Part shown: positions 58,301 to 61,815 of the stretch, in pieces
Numbering within the stretch: position 1 is the stretch's first letter
Layout of the letters: every line of letters begins with the position of its first letter
Source: Euglena gracilis
Taxonomy: Eukaryota; Euglenida; Euglenophyceae; Euglenales
Assembly (NCBI GenBank): GCA_039621445.1
Contig: CP154954.1
Coordinates: forward strand, 36,875,703-36,939,702
Direction of reading: 5' to 3'
DNA length: 64,000 bases
The notes under the pieces: generated by a model
What the model was told of the DNA's origin: nothing
Seen by the model: only the letters and a program-made list of their open reading frames with translations
Database searches by the model: none
Translations under genes and position numbers: made by a program

Positions 58301-59948
58301 ATGAATAATCATCCATGATTAAATACATTCATATTTTTCAGGTACCTGTTCCATCACCATTTCTTTCAACAGCGAAACAGAGAAGCAGGAATTGAAAATA
58401 ATTTTTGAGTTCATTTTTTTGAAAAAATGTCGATCATTTTGACGTTTTCGGCCATTTTGACGTTTTCATGACGTCCATCGTGACGGTTTCGGCCATTTTC
58501 GGCCGAAATCGGCTGCGCCGGCGCTCCCAAAACGAGCGCTCTGCCCCGGCTAGAGGTCGGCGATCCTTTACCTAACTGTTGCGAAGGGCGGCGGGCGGAT
58601 AGCCGCAATTTTGCCCGCGGTGGGCGTGCGTAAAACGCAGCCGTTATCGCCCGGGAAGTTTTGACGATGATTTCAAGGGTGTCCCATACAGGGGTTTTTT
58701 TAGTCGTGGACCCCCGAGGGGGGGGGTAGGGTGGGTGGGTCCGGCCGAGCCCCCCCCCTTCGGGGGGACCCCCCGGAGGGGGGTGGGATATACTTTTCGG
58801 CGCCGCAGGCGCCGAAAAATGCTATTTTTAGCACTTTTCGCGATTTTTCGGCCATTTTTTGTGGGTCCCCCGCCCCCCCCCCCCCCCCCCCCCGGGGGGG
58901 GGTGGGGGGGTGGGGGGTCCCCCCCCCCGGTCTTAAAAAAACCCCTGGTCCCATAACAACCCAACAGGGCGTCGCTTAAGGACCCTCCCAGAGAGGAGTC
59001 CTCCAGGTCCTTCAGACCTGGAAATTTGGACTGGCTGAAAAAAAGCTGTTGGGTGCCCCCCCCCCCATGCAGACCCTCTGCCCATGTTGGAGGCCGTCGC
59101 TGAAACTTTGTCCAGGCGATGTCCACATGTGCGCAACCATTTTAGGCTATTTTCTATTTGCTTTTGTTTTGGGGGCTATTTTTGGCCATTTTTTGATTTT
59201 TTTTGGCAAATTTGGCTCACGTTGGGTTATTCTGAGCCACAGTCATTTTGGATCAATGTTGGCCTTTTTGGTAATTTTTGGTCACTGTTGGCCAAAAATT
59301 TTGGGGGGGCAATCAGCTGTCATTTTGGTCATTTAGGCCATTTTCCATCGCAGTGTCCTCCAGGTTTGCGGAAAATGACCGAAAATGGCCAGTCAAAACT
59401 GTCCTAAAAAGTTCTCAAAACTGGTCTATAATGGCACCAAAATGGGCAGAAATGGTCCCAAAATGACCCAAAATGGGTTGAAATGATTTGAACATTTCCA
59501 AATATGGTCCAATTTTTTTTGGAAAAGTCGCATATTTCCGCTTATTTTTCCGCATATTTAGCCCATATTCCAGCGTATTTTAGCGCATATTTGGGGGCCG
59601 TTTGCCGTTTTGTGCTTATCCCCCCCGGTTAAACCTGGTTGAATTTCTTTGGATGAAGGGGAAATTTGGGCGTTTTTTGAAAAATGTCAATCAGCGTCAT
59701 CTGATGGTTTTTGGATTTCATTTTTTTGTTGATCTTTGTTGATGGGTGTGGCTGGCTTTGCCAAATGCGCATGCCTATCAGGAGCGATAACAAAGAGCGA
59801 GTTTGGATTAGCATTAGCTAAAGCATCAGATGTGAAGCTCACTGAGGACAAAGTCAATCAGCTGTTTGAGGTCTATGACAGCAACAACGATGGGCTGGTG
59901 CAGTTCACTGAATTCGTCAAAGCCATGAACAAGGTGCAAGTACAGTAA
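16225..59948 (+). CDS. Multi-EF-hand calcium-binding protein gene (whole locus, ~15 exons)
   Basis: The locus runs from ATG 16225 to TAA 59946-59948. Joined in phase, the exons give about 500 residues with four modules, each a ~20-residue linker helix followed by two EF-hand motifs. Loops in order are DTNRNGWICRDE, DYNKDGKVSYLE, DSNRRGWLSKAE, DSNKDGKVSYLE, DKNRSGLISAQE, a degenerate split loop, NTSRSGAITKSE and DSNNDGLVQFTE. Even-numbered loops 2, 4 and 8 have full calcium ligands; loops 3, 5 and 7 lack an acidic or amide residue at one position, so they may bind weakly. EF-hand proteins act as calcium sensors or buffers, usually cytosolic or cytoskeletal; there is no signal peptide or membrane segment. 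Several donors appear to be GC. Exon joins need transcript support, and the locus could instead be two genes split near 51.2 kb. Confidence 0.65.
16370..17761. other. Intron 1, first part: no further exon recognised
   Basis: G-tract DNA at 16500-16560 and 16770-16790, then an element at about 16838-16950 (AATGGAAGCACGG..GGACCCTGCGCTTGTA..CCGTGCTTC), then strongly AT-rich sequence to 17650. The 16838 element is shared with 51708-51925. Confidence 0.5.
16838..16950. repeat. GGACCCTGCGCTTGTA family, copy 1
   Basis: Opens CCCCCCCTAATGGAAGCACGG and closes CCCCGTGCTTCTTTTGGGGG, with GGACCCTGCGCTTGTA inside, so the ends are inverted repeats. Copy 2 is at 51708-51925 with the same inner phrase and CCGCGCTTCTATTAGGGGG at its end. 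Confidence 0.75.
17762..17990 (-). repeat. CGTGGCGAGGGGGT family, inverted copy 2
   Basis: Contains CCCTCGCCACGCC three times, plus CCAAAGAAAATTTTCTTGG and GCACCCCTCCCACCCCCCATC, in the same order as the reverse complement of 3226-3420. Longer than the copy at 15437. Confidence 0.85.
18980..19215 (+). CDS. Unidentified protein-like segment in intron 1
   Basis: One frame is open from about 18978 for some 90 codons and reads protein-like (LANYPNPGNLKKQLINSPSQ, YPRRASAQEGNRVENAGPIV, NSMKTNGQRKFDLACGANIL). A good acceptor (GTTTTTCTATTACAG at 18960) is nearby but in a phase that soon stops. The final part then runs into C tracts. I recognise no domain and cannot fit it into the EF-hand gene. Confidence 0.25.
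19205..20420. repeat. C-tract palindromes and C-rich desert in intron 1
   Basis: AATACCCCCC units face GGGGGGTAATA-type units at 19205-19290 and 19765-19845. 19540-19620 pairs AGACCCTAGGGTCTGCCC. 19980-20040 and 20205-20420 are almost pure C runs of up to 18 bases with A interruptions. No gene here. Confidence 0.65.
20715..20795 (-). repeat. AGACAGGGCATTTTTAGGG dispersed family, inverted
   Basis: The reverse complement reads AAGGGCTTCAAATCAGGTCTC and TCCTTTGATTTTGCAT, matching the plus copies at 25600-25745, 48666-48790 and 61438-61560. Confidence 0.6.
20890..21600 (+). repeat. Tandem repeat, ~5 units of 145-170 bp
   Basis: The phrase GGCCTCCCGGACCCGGAAAA..CTG..TTGAGCCGAAAATGA recurs near 21010, 21152, 21320 and 21490. 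Each is followed by TTTTTCGACCCGCCAGCGCC and GGTCAAAAAGTCGGAAAAAA. Reverse-oriented single units lie at 61185-61370, 62745-62830 and 63525-63650. Confidence 0.85.
21640..22556. repeat. Composite G-tract element with TTCGATATAAG inverted repeats
   Basis: AGAGCTCAGCACTACTCAGAACCTGG (reverse of the phrase at 61058 and 62581) is followed by GGTTCGATATAAGAAGGGCG, then CCTGCGGG/CCCGCAGG blocks, then CCAATTAGCCAATTGGGGG pairs, then CGGCGCTTTGCGCCG cores and CTCCTTATATCGAACCCTG at the far end. The same word set as 5236-5880. Confidence 0.8.
22556..22890 (+). repeat. 330-bp dispersed repeat, copy 1
   Basis: About 80% identical to 61816-62150 in the same orientation. Landmarks are AAAATGAGCACAAACACCCC, TTTTGCTGACTTTTGG, TTGATGTGTTGGTGTTTTCC, CCATGAAATCGAAAAATTTT and CCTCCGTGTCGGGAGGGG. 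Confidence 0.85.
23770..23876 (+). CDS. EF-hand gene exon 2 (EF-hand 1)
   Basis: 107 nt between TTCACAG and GAG/GTGGGC, phase 1 in and phase 0 out. It encodes LQTAFLGVDTNRNGWICRDE followed by FGAIFKALNFPIAQE. It is a full EF-hand loop with W at position 7. Same length and phases as exon 8 (37260-37366). Confidence 0.85.
24048..24372 (+). repeat. AATAAGTGCGCA element, copy 1 (intron 2)
   Basis: C run, AATAAGTGCGCAGTGCCCTA twice, ATCTCAGGTTGAAAAGCACA, CACAATTCTCA, CTTGACACAT, then AATAAGTGCGCACCCCTTGG and GTCCGAAACTACGTCC. Copies 2 (32800-33070, inverted) and 3 (40798-41168) share all these words. Confidence 0.85.
24596..25600. other. Intron 2, mixed simple sequence; no exon recognised
   Basis: AAGAT/AGAAA run at 24596-24635, a GAGTGGGGGGATGCGTTG repeat at 24980-25040, A-rich sequence at 25070-25470 and a GGGGTTGGGG-rich stretch at 25490-25540. 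Confidence 0.5.
25600..25745 (+). repeat. AGACAGGGCATTTTTAGGG dispersed family, copy 2
   Basis: GTTGCCGGGAAATCGAAACA, GGGCGTTTTAAGGGCTTCAA, CCAGGTCTCCAAACATTTTC. Word order equals 48666-48790 and 61438-61560. Confidence 0.7.
26369..26530 (+). repeat. Degenerate telomere-like CCCTRA tract
   Basis: About 25 consecutive hexamer-like words CCCTAA, CCCTGA, CCTTAG, CCATTA and close variants, in one orientation and without other sequence between them. It resembles an interstitial telomere repeat (TTAGGG-type) that has drifted. It lies in intron 2. Confidence 0.7.
26785..27600. other. Unassigned non-repetitive island in intron 2
   Basis: About 800 bp lacking G/C homopolymers, with balanced composition, preceded by a T run (about 26770-26784) as if a minus-strand poly(A) retrocopy. 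Two plus frames and one minus frame are open for 60-100 codons, but none shows a domain I know. It could be a retroposed transcript or a decayed gene. Confidence 0.35.
27833..28600. repeat. AACGAACACCC inverted repeat with repeat core
   Basis: CCCAAGCCCAACGAACACCC and GTTCGGACCGTCTAGACTGT (27840-27902) match, inverted and shuffled, CAACGAACGCCCCCCGTTCG, ACCGTCTAGGTTGTCAC and GTGTTCGTTGGGCTTGGGG (28530-28597). Between them lies the GTCGAC-bounded repeat at 28020-28470. Confidence 0.75.
28020..28470 (+). repeat. GTCGAC-bounded dispersed repeat, copy 1
   Basis: Starts at GGGGGGGTCGACCCC and ends GGGGGGTCGACCCCCC followed by AGGCCTTCCCATTCTGCCCT. The body (TCAACATTTTCTCAAAA, TTTTGACCTTCGTTTTTTT, CATCAAAAAATCATG, AAAATGCTGTGGTGGGT) matches 43495-43870 in the same orientation at roughly 75-80% identity. 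Confidence 0.85.
28980..29455. other. Intron 2: unassigned low-repeat stretch
   Basis: Non-repetitive, two plus frames open for 60-105 codons (for example GREAYLDWGQKCVHRADFYG). No domain recognised and no clear splice pair. Just upstream, CAGGCTTCTGCTTAAGG at 28938 matches the terminus of the hAT-like element at 8593. Confidence 0.25.
29455..29610 (+). repeat. ATCACCTCTGTTTGA dispersed repeat, copy 1
   Basis: CACCATGACCCC, TGTCGCAAGCGACT, AATCACCTCTGTTTGACCCC and GTCCAAACTGGGT match 62880-63040 in the same order. Confidence 0.7.
30502..30635 (+). CDS. EF-hand gene exon 3 (EF-hand 2)
   Basis: 134 nt between ATTTTGCAG and CTGAG/GTCATT, phase 0 in and phase 2 out. It encodes EVDLLVDAFDYNKDGKVSYL, EFCNAITNGPW and a variable tail (TPLNVQERKVESL). 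The loop DYNKDGKVSYLE has all calcium ligands. The counterpart is exon 9 (42528-42661): same length, same phases, about 60% identical residues. Confidence 0.9.
31218..31287 (+). CDS. EF-hand gene candidate linker exon 4
   Basis: 70 nt between CCACCAG and a strong donor GAG/GTCAGT, phase 2 in and phase 0 out, so it follows exon 3 in frame. It encodes ANFGKDNMKDYSKFFRLQQI then PCE. There is no homology check available because the equivalent of pair 2-3 (exon 10) is unrelated in sequence. Supported by splice signals and phase only. Confidence 0.4.
31300..31705. repeat. GGGTTAGTAAGTGGGG / TTATAAGTCCCGG element
   Basis: CCCCCCACTTATAAACCCCC faces repeated GGGGTTAGTAAGTGGGG and GGGTTTATAAGTCCCGG units (31360-31405, 31600-31700). 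GGTTTGGTTGGTCGGCCGAA and GGTTTGGTTGGTCTGCCTGA are paired words at the two ends. Confidence 0.8.
31763..32545. repeat. GACTGACTGGTTTT inverted-repeat element
   Basis: The left end has AAACCAGGCAG and AAAACCAGTCAGTCA. The right end has GAGTGACTGACTGGTTTTTG (32322) and GGGTGACTGGTTTTTGAAAG (32512). A further copy of the terminal word (GACTGACTGGTTTTCTGG) is at 55408. Confidence 0.65.
32800..33070 (-). repeat. AATAAGTGCGCA element, copy 2 (inverted)
   Basis: GCGCACTTATTAGGCAAAGC, GTGTGCTTTCCGACCTGAGA, GCGCACTTTTTAAGGAGGTA, TTTCGGACCCTTGGGG and GGGCACTGCGCACTTGTCAG, the reverse complement of copies 1 and 3. Confidence 0.85.
33190..34165 (+). repeat. Recent tandem duplication (period 523 bp) with hairpins
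   Basis: 33281-33640 and 33804-34163 are essentially identical (GTCGTTGGTCTTCAACTGTT through GTCCTGGCTCCAGAC). Each unit starts with a ~170-bp hairpin whose ends are GGAGGTGCACAACGAAG and CTTCGTTGTGCACCTCC (33190-33358 and 33701-33880). The two hairpins' left arms differ slightly while the right arms are identical. Confidence 0.95.
35226..35261 (+). CDS. EF-hand gene candidate micro-exon 5
   Basis: 36 nt, exactly 12 codons (KQRPLLDLLEKC), between a C-rich tract ending GCCCAG and the donor TGT/GTAAGC. Phase 0 at both ends, compatible with exon 4 and with either candidate that follows. Confidence 0.35.
35620..35682 (+). CDS. EF-hand gene candidate linker exon 6
   Basis: The acceptor TTTTGTTTCTTTCAG is very good. 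In phase 0 it reads AEGATHPKESLLAAKLAVDD then G before a GC donor (GGC/GCGTGC at 35683). An alternative reading, in which exon 3 joins here directly (one base plus PKEQRTPRKVSWLPNWLLMM), also keeps phase with a GC donor at 35681 and gives a linker of the right length. I cannot choose between them. Confidence 0.35.
36090..36305. repeat. GGTCGACC palindromic G-tract elements
   Basis: GGGTGGGGGGGACCCCCC and GGGGGGTCAACCCCCC, then GGGGGTCGACCACCCCC, followed by AGGCCTTCCCGTACAGCCCT. The same ending phrase follows the elements at 28400-28470, 39600-39680 and 43820-43870. Confidence 0.7.
36428..36461 (+). CDS. EF-hand gene candidate linker exon 7
   Basis: The acceptor TGTTTCTCGGCAG is followed by ASRLIKLLQRR and a GC donor (AGAT/GCTCTG), phase 0 in and phase 1 out, which is what exon 8 needs. 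The frame continues open for 14 more residues (CSAVDIRGKINSTKF) if the donor is not used. Confidence 0.4.
37260..37366 (+). CDS. EF-hand gene exon 8 (EF-hand 3)
   Basis: 107 nt between CTCTTTCAG and CAGCAG/GTAGCG, phase 1 in and phase 0 out. It encodes LKGAFLALDSNRRGWLSKAE, then FAAAFKDFHFSITQQ. The loop DSNRRGWLSKAE has arginine at position 5, where a calcium ligand is normal, so binding is probably weak. Tandem paralogue of exon 2. Confidence 0.85.
37870..37952. repeat. AATACCCCC/GGGTATTATT inverted repeat
   Basis: GATACCCCCCCCAATTTC on the left and GGGGGTATTATTTGGGGGG on the right, with a short core. Same class as 19765-19845. Confidence 0.6.
38400..39245. repeat. Intron DNA with GGCCTGGCC and GCTAGCTAG palindromes
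   Basis: C run, CTACTAGCTAGCTAG (38432), then CCTGGCCTGGCCCAGCCCGGCCCGACGG (38770-38830), akin to 61140-61190 and 62220-62275. Also TTGAGCACGGTCGAAAATTG (38980) and ATGGCCTAAAATGG words (39190-39240). No exon recognised. Confidence 0.5.
40798..41168 (+). repeat. AATAAGTGCGCA element, copy 3
   Basis: TTAATAAGTGCGCAGCACCA, AGTGCCCTAACACGTTCGCA, CCCGAAACTACCTCC, CATCTCAGGTCGGAAAGCAC, CACAATTCTCAGAAATG and TAAGTGTGCACCCCTTGG, in the order of copy 1. One copy lies in each of three different introns. Confidence 0.85.
41760..43090. other. Rest of intron 8 and intron 9
   Basis: Before exon 9: GTCGAC-type G-tract block at 41790-41830 and mixed sequence, no further exon seen. After exon 9: a CTG/TGC run (42678-42700) and a tandem ATCAGAATAGCCGAA..GCTGAGTCTGTTTTTGATATCC (42722-42812, two copies of about 48 bp). 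Confidence 0.5.
42528..42661 (+). CDS. EF-hand gene exon 9 (EF-hand 4)
   Basis: 134 nt between CATCTGCAG and CCAAA/GTACGA, phase 0 in and phase 2 out. It encodes ELDLLIDAFDSNKDGKVSYL, EFCNTMVNGPW and a variable tail (ATMQFKEPPITDP). The loop is identical to exon 3 in eleven of twelve positions. Confidence 0.9.
43097..43165 (+). CDS. EF-hand gene exon 10 (linker helix)
   Basis: 69 nt between TTATTCACTCCACAG and CACAG/GTCAGC, phase 2 at both ends. It encodes IPTVHKVPDNEVRLNLLLQS then LH. It continues exon 9 in frame, and its end joins exon 11 in frame to give LLQSLHRALEQRFQTVQEAF, the same 20-residue spacing as exons 1-2. Confidence 0.7.
43495..43870 (+). repeat. GTCGAC-bounded dispersed repeat, copy 2
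   Basis: Counterpart of 28020-28470 in the same orientation, ending GGGGGGTCGACCCCCC and AGGCTTTCCCATTCTGCCCT. It lies in intron 10. Confidence 0.85.
44405..44552 (+). repeat. 10-bp satellite GATGCTGGGC, first block
   Basis: Two clusters (44409-44466 and 44494-44550) of GATGCTGGGC/GATGCAGGGC units, separated by unique sequence ATTTTTGGAGACCAGAGG. The same satellite reappears, same strand, at 46068-46135. Confidence 0.9.
44935..45420 (+). repeat. 18-bp satellite (GATGCAGATGCTGGACAA)
   Basis: About 26 units with variants (GATGAACTGGATGCAGGCAC is a recurring higher-order variant). Because 18 is a multiple of 3 and no unit has a stop, several frames on both strands stay open, which explains the long ORFs here (for example hexapeptide DADAGQ). 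It is not evidence for a protein. Confidence 0.95.
45555..46035 (+). repeat. AAAGTGGTCAAAAAGCAGC satellite
   Basis: About 25 degenerate units of AAAGTGGTCAAAAAGCAGC and AAAGTGGGCAAAAAGC, 18-21 bp each. It lies between the 18-bp array and the second 10-bp block, inside intron 10. Confidence 0.9.
46068..46135 (+). repeat. 10-bp satellite GATGCTGGGC, second block
   Basis: Seven units including GATGCTAGGC and GATGCTGAGC variants. Together with 44405-44552 it brackets two other satellites. Confidence 0.9.
47130..47221 (+). CDS. EF-hand gene exon 11 (EF-hand 5)
   Basis: 92 nt from acceptor GGTTTCCTCAG to an apparent GC donor (ATTG/GCATTC), phase 2 in and phase 1 out. It encodes ALEQRFQTVQEAFIHLDKNR, then SGLISAQELI. 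The loop DKNRSGLISAQE is good except for serine at position 5. This exon ends 12-14 residues earlier than exons 2 and 8. Confidence 0.7.
48052..48148 (+). CDS. EF-hand gene exon 12 (EF-hand 6, first half)
   Basis: Acceptor AAAGTCAG. Phase 1 in gives GAT with exon 11. It encodes FLHVIVLHNNNVRVNWEDIQ then LLVDYFDTNKDG and ends in the middle of the loop at a GC donor (GATGG/GCTGAT), phase 2. Reading through instead gives DGLIS and then a stop. Equivalent to the first half of exons 3 and 9, but interrupted here by an intron. Confidence 0.6.
48200..48360. repeat. CACACG/GCGCAC dinucleotide-rich stretch
   Basis: Degenerate CA/CG/TG alternation (GCACACGCACACGC, GCACGCGCGCGCACGCACAC, TGTGTGCACACGTGCGC). 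Potential Z-DNA former. Just downstream of exon 12. Confidence 0.7.
48666..48790 (+). repeat. AGACAGGGCATTTTTAGGG dispersed family, copy 3
   Basis: GGAAATCAAAATACTTTTAG, ACAGGGCATTTTAAGGGCTT, AATTTAGGTCTCGAACATTT. It is close to 61438-61560. Confidence 0.75.
49926..50266 (+). repeat. TGTGTTATTTGGGG element, copy 1
   Basis: Six or seven GTGTTATTTGGG-type units with G runs, then CGATGTTCAGCAATGCAGGT and a unique tail ending TCCTCCTCATGCAAAAATTT. The reverse complement of the whole, including the unit order, is at 63651-63998. It lies in intron 12 of the EF-hand gene. Confidence 0.95.
50266..50335 (+). repeat. GGCCCGGCGCTTTGCGCC core, partial
   Basis: CCCAGCGCTTTGTGCCGGGCCGAAT, then CGCCACTGTTTCGGTTGGGG, the same core-plus-tail as at 22380-22445, 53410-53470, 39840-39895 and 63320-63375. 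Confidence 0.7.
50987..51164 (+). CDS. EF-hand gene exon 13 (EF-hand 6, second half)
   Basis: Acceptor ACTCTTCCCAG with phase 2 in gives a frame HKPMSVVAFFLSCDGSKDTT, then ALQWEEFVRGIQMNRWNPRG. WEEFVRGIQMNRW aligns with YLEFCNAITNGPW of exon 3. With this join the loop carries an insertion; a shorter start near 51049 would restore a canonical loop but has no matching phase. The 3' end is uncertain: 51164 (CGT/GTGGAG) or 51146 (TCT/GTGGCC) keep phase 0 for exon 14. Without splicing the frame ends at TAA 51207-51209, so the gene could stop here. Confidence 0.5.
51285..52125. repeat. AAATATAAAGCCCCC elements (two) and GGACCCTGCGCTTGTA copy 2
   Basis: CAAATATAAGGCC, CAAATATAAAGCCCCCC face GGGCTTTATATTTGGGAGG (51285-51390). 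A second set is at 52065-52120. Between them (51708-51925) is the second copy of the 16838 family. Intergenic or intronic; no exon seen. Confidence 0.75.
52226..52430 (+). CDS. Unidentified protein-like segment in intron 13
   Basis: Open frame from about 52195 reading SGGKIENAVYLMCQGFDMVF, HSFTDVQIWAEMVLLLYYIP and LFTQLHKRLVWQMRTPTTN after a possible acceptor (AACTCAG at 52219). Amino-acid use looks real, but no family is recognised. It could be a further exon of the EF-hand gene (it would need a phase-2 donor at about 51173) or a relic. Confidence 0.25.
53155..53475. repeat. TTCGATAAAAGG / CACTGTTTAGGTGGGG element
   Basis: GGGTTCGATAAAAGGACTGC, a C-run core and CGCCACTGTTTAGGTGGGG. Same word set as 5236-5880 and 21720-22560 but one-sided. 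Confidence 0.7.
54899..55025 (+). CDS. EF-hand gene exon 14 (EF-hand 7, first half)
   Basis: 127 nt from a pyrimidine-rich acceptor (TTTCCCCCAAAG) to TTCTG/GTGTGC, phase 0 in and phase 1 out. It encodes a linker helix (VLNRLHQDLRRFTSSRFGTN) and KDAFLALNTSRSG, splitting the loop glycine codon. Joined to exon 15 it makes the loop NTSRSGAITKSE. Asparagine at position 1 departs from the consensus aspartate. Confidence 0.75.
55185..55232. repeat. TATATG microsatellite
   Basis: TATATATATGTATATATGCATATATATATGTATATATA, just downstream of exon 14. Confidence 0.8.
56330..57400. other. Low-repeat island in intron 14 with several open frames
   Basis: About 1.1 kb without G/C runs. A plus frame is open from 56501 to 57085 (195 codons, for example LVRDPRIVTPRNLLGALVAS). 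A second plus frame reads GAEVTGVGGFTAAGEWLGRA. A third, after acceptor CATTTCAG at about 57200, reads TPKPFGVSRRVYLFAREDTR then SLPYYRSWHALMDASARVWEN. The minus strand is also open for 142 codons. The GGTTTGAACCTCG motif is repeated with variation. I recognise no family; likely a decayed gene or retroelement. Confidence 0.35.
58480..58680. other. GC-rich block before the hAT-like insertion
   Basis: CGTCGTGACGG, GGCCGAAATCGGC-type hairpins, then GCGCCGGCGCTCCCAAAACG and CCGCGGTGGGCGTGCG. Compositionally unlike neighbours. No RNA family recognised. Confidence 0.3.
58689..58947. mobile_element. hAT-like miniature element, copy 3 (259 bp, intact)
   Basis: Ends CAGGGGTTTTTTTAGTC and inverted GGTCTTAAAAAAACCCCTG, flanked by an exact 8-bp direct repeat GTCCCATA (58681-58688 and 58948-58955). 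Inside are G/C runs and a GGCGCCGCAGGCGCC hairpin followed by AAAAATGCTATTTTTAGCAC. Same family as 939-1226 and 3482-3647. Confidence 0.9.
59782..59948 (+). CDS. EF-hand gene exon 15 (EF-hands 7-8, stop)
   Basis: Acceptor GCATGCCTATCAG, phase 1 in. It encodes AITKSEFGLALAKASDVKLT, then EDKVNQLFEVYDSNNDGLVQ, then FTEFVKAMNKVQVQ and TAA. The last loop DSNNDGLVQFTE is canonical. Spacing between the two loops matches calmodulin-like EF pairs. This is the firmest exon of the 3' end. Confidence 0.9.
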
Positions 59949-60300
59949 TTGGTGCGACATTGTCAAGCAGCACCCAGTGTGCATGTTCATTGTATGGCAA
60001 TCATTTTGTTCGAAATATGCCGTTTCAAGGGATTTGACAATTTCCCGCCTTGTTTGATTTCCTTCACAGGTGGCAAGGGGTGGTCAAAGTTCCAGGCCAG
60101 GGGTTATTCATTTGAAAGGTTTTGTATTTGTTGTTTGTAAGGGATGTTAGTTCTTTTTATTTATTTATTTATTTTTTCTCCCTTGCCCTCCACTTCCATT
60201 CAATATTAAAGTTCATGATGTATTCCAAACCTCAGTATGGATTTCATGATGATGCTTCCAATAAATGAATGATGAGGTGTTCATGCAACCAGTGACACAA
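59949..60300 (+). terminator. 3' region of the EF-hand gene
   Basis: After the stop the sequence is AT-rich, with a TTTA run (about 60155-60175), AATATTAAA at about 60202 and AATAAA at about 60261. Either could be a polyadenylation signal in an organism that uses one. No cleavage site can be placed. Confidence 0.35.
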
Positions 60301-60539
60301 AGAACCTGCAGCCATCAAAAGAACACAGAACAGGAATTACAAAAGGAGGAGGATAAAAAGGTCGTGATAAAAAAAGCTGCTTTGATGCAAGAAAAAAATC
60401 GAAAGCGACAAAGTGCATATTGGTCCAGGCAAATATTTGGTCAAACAAGCCCAATACCCATTTCACATCAGAAATTGAATTTGGGTGGAAAGAATACAAA
60501 AAAAATTTAAAATAAAATATTTTCCGCGAGTGGGGTTTT

Positions 60540-60760
60540 TCTGGGGTTAATGTTGAAGAATAGGGTTAGGGTTAAATTTAGTGTCAGGGTTAGGGTTCGG
60601 AAATCGGGTTAGGGTTCAAGGAGAATGATGCAGTTTGGCCCAATTTTGGCCCAGTTTAGACCTTGATGTCGGCCTTTATCGAGACCCAAATTTCTGCCTG
60701 ATTTCGCCCGAACCTTTTCCCCAAACCCTAACCCTAACCCTAATCCAAATCCTCACTCTT
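60540..60760. repeat. Head-to-head telomere-like repeats
   Basis: GGGTTAGGGTT words on the plus strand (60540-60615) face CCCTAACCCTAACCCTAAT (about 60724-60744) across a ~110-bp spacer. Unit TTAGGG, partly degenerate. Confidence 0.8.
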
Positions 60761-61057
60761 GCCCAAATCCGAAATTCAACGGAAAGGTGCGCATTGGGGC
60801 GCAAAAATGCAAAAATGGAGTTGGTAACAAAGTTGGACCCCCACCCACCGGTTAAACTACTGCGTATCCTCTTTCCTAGCGCCACGTCAAGTTTTCTGAA
60901 ATTGTTTTTTTTAAAGAAACTCCCCCACCAATGACGAATATATGGTTCTATATTTGGCCAAATAAAGAGAAACCAATCGTCAGAAATTTCTTCCACCCCA
61001 AAGTCACTGTACAGCCATAAACCCGCCCGTCCCACCATAACCCCGCCCATCCGGCTA

Positions 61058-61380
61058 TAACCAGGTTTTGCGTAGTGCTGAGCTCTGAACGTGTGCGATG
61101 GTGCCATGCTGCACTTGTTTGGGGCATGTGGTGGCCAGGGCGGCCCAACCCGGCAGCCCGTCGGCCTGGCCCGGCCCCGGACTTTTTTGACGTGAAAATG
61201 ACCCAGAACGCATGGGTTTTGGGTCGAAAATGGGGCCCCGGGGGGGTCGAAAAAAACTCATTTTTGCTTGAAAACAGTCTTTCCGGGTCTGGGAGGCCAA
61301 AAAAACATTGTTTTGGGTTTTTTTTCCCTGACTTTTTTGACCTAAAAATGGCCAAAAATGGCTGAAGTCAAAATAGGCCA
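61058..61380 (+). repeat. AACCAGGTTTTGCGTAGTGCTGAGCTC composite repeat, copy 1
   Basis: The word TAACCAGGTTTTGCGTAGTG is followed by GCTGAGCTC..GTGTGCGATGGTGCCATGCT and CCCGGC-rich sequence, then an inverted unit of the 20890-21600 tandem family (GTCTTTCCGGGTCTGGGAGGCC). Copy 2 starts at 62581. Confidence 0.8.
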
Positions 61381-61437
61381 AAATTGTACAAAATGGCCAA
61401 AATTGGCCAAAAAAATGGGCCGAAACTTGGGCTGGGC

Positions 61438-61560
61438 GAGAAGTTACGGGGAAATCAAAATACTGTTAGACAGGGCATTTTTAGGGCTCCAATTGGGTCT
61501 CCGGTCATTTCCTTTGATTCCACACCATTTTTTAAAAAAATCAGCAAAATCGATATTTTT
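61438..61560 (+). repeat. AGACAGGGCATTTTTAGGG dispersed family, copy 4
   Basis: GGGGAAATCAAAATACTGTT, AGACAGGGCATTTTTAGGGC, AATTGGGTCTCCGGTCATTT. Confidence 0.75.
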
Positions 61561-61815
61561 TTTTGGCCCAGAAATCGGCCAGAAAGGGATGAGTTGGAAG
61601 CCTGCCGCGCTGTTCTGGTTGTCGATCAGCAAATGTTTCCCTGGAGGCCCTCTATCCCCCCCCCTGAACGCCGTTTTTTTTTTTGGCTGCCAACACGCCC
61701 GGCCTGCAGGGATGGAAGGGAAGCCCTTCGGTATTGAGGTAGTTGGTAGGGGGGTCCCGACCCCCCCCCCCCTCCTAGATGTTGGGAGGGGGGTCCGGAC
61801 CCCCTCCACCCTCCT

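Noticed and set aside
58340-58405. Possible exon after TATTTTTCAG reading TEKQELKIIFEF
   Set aside because: Exons 14 and 15 join perfectly through a split glycine codon; an insertion here would break the EF-hand loop.
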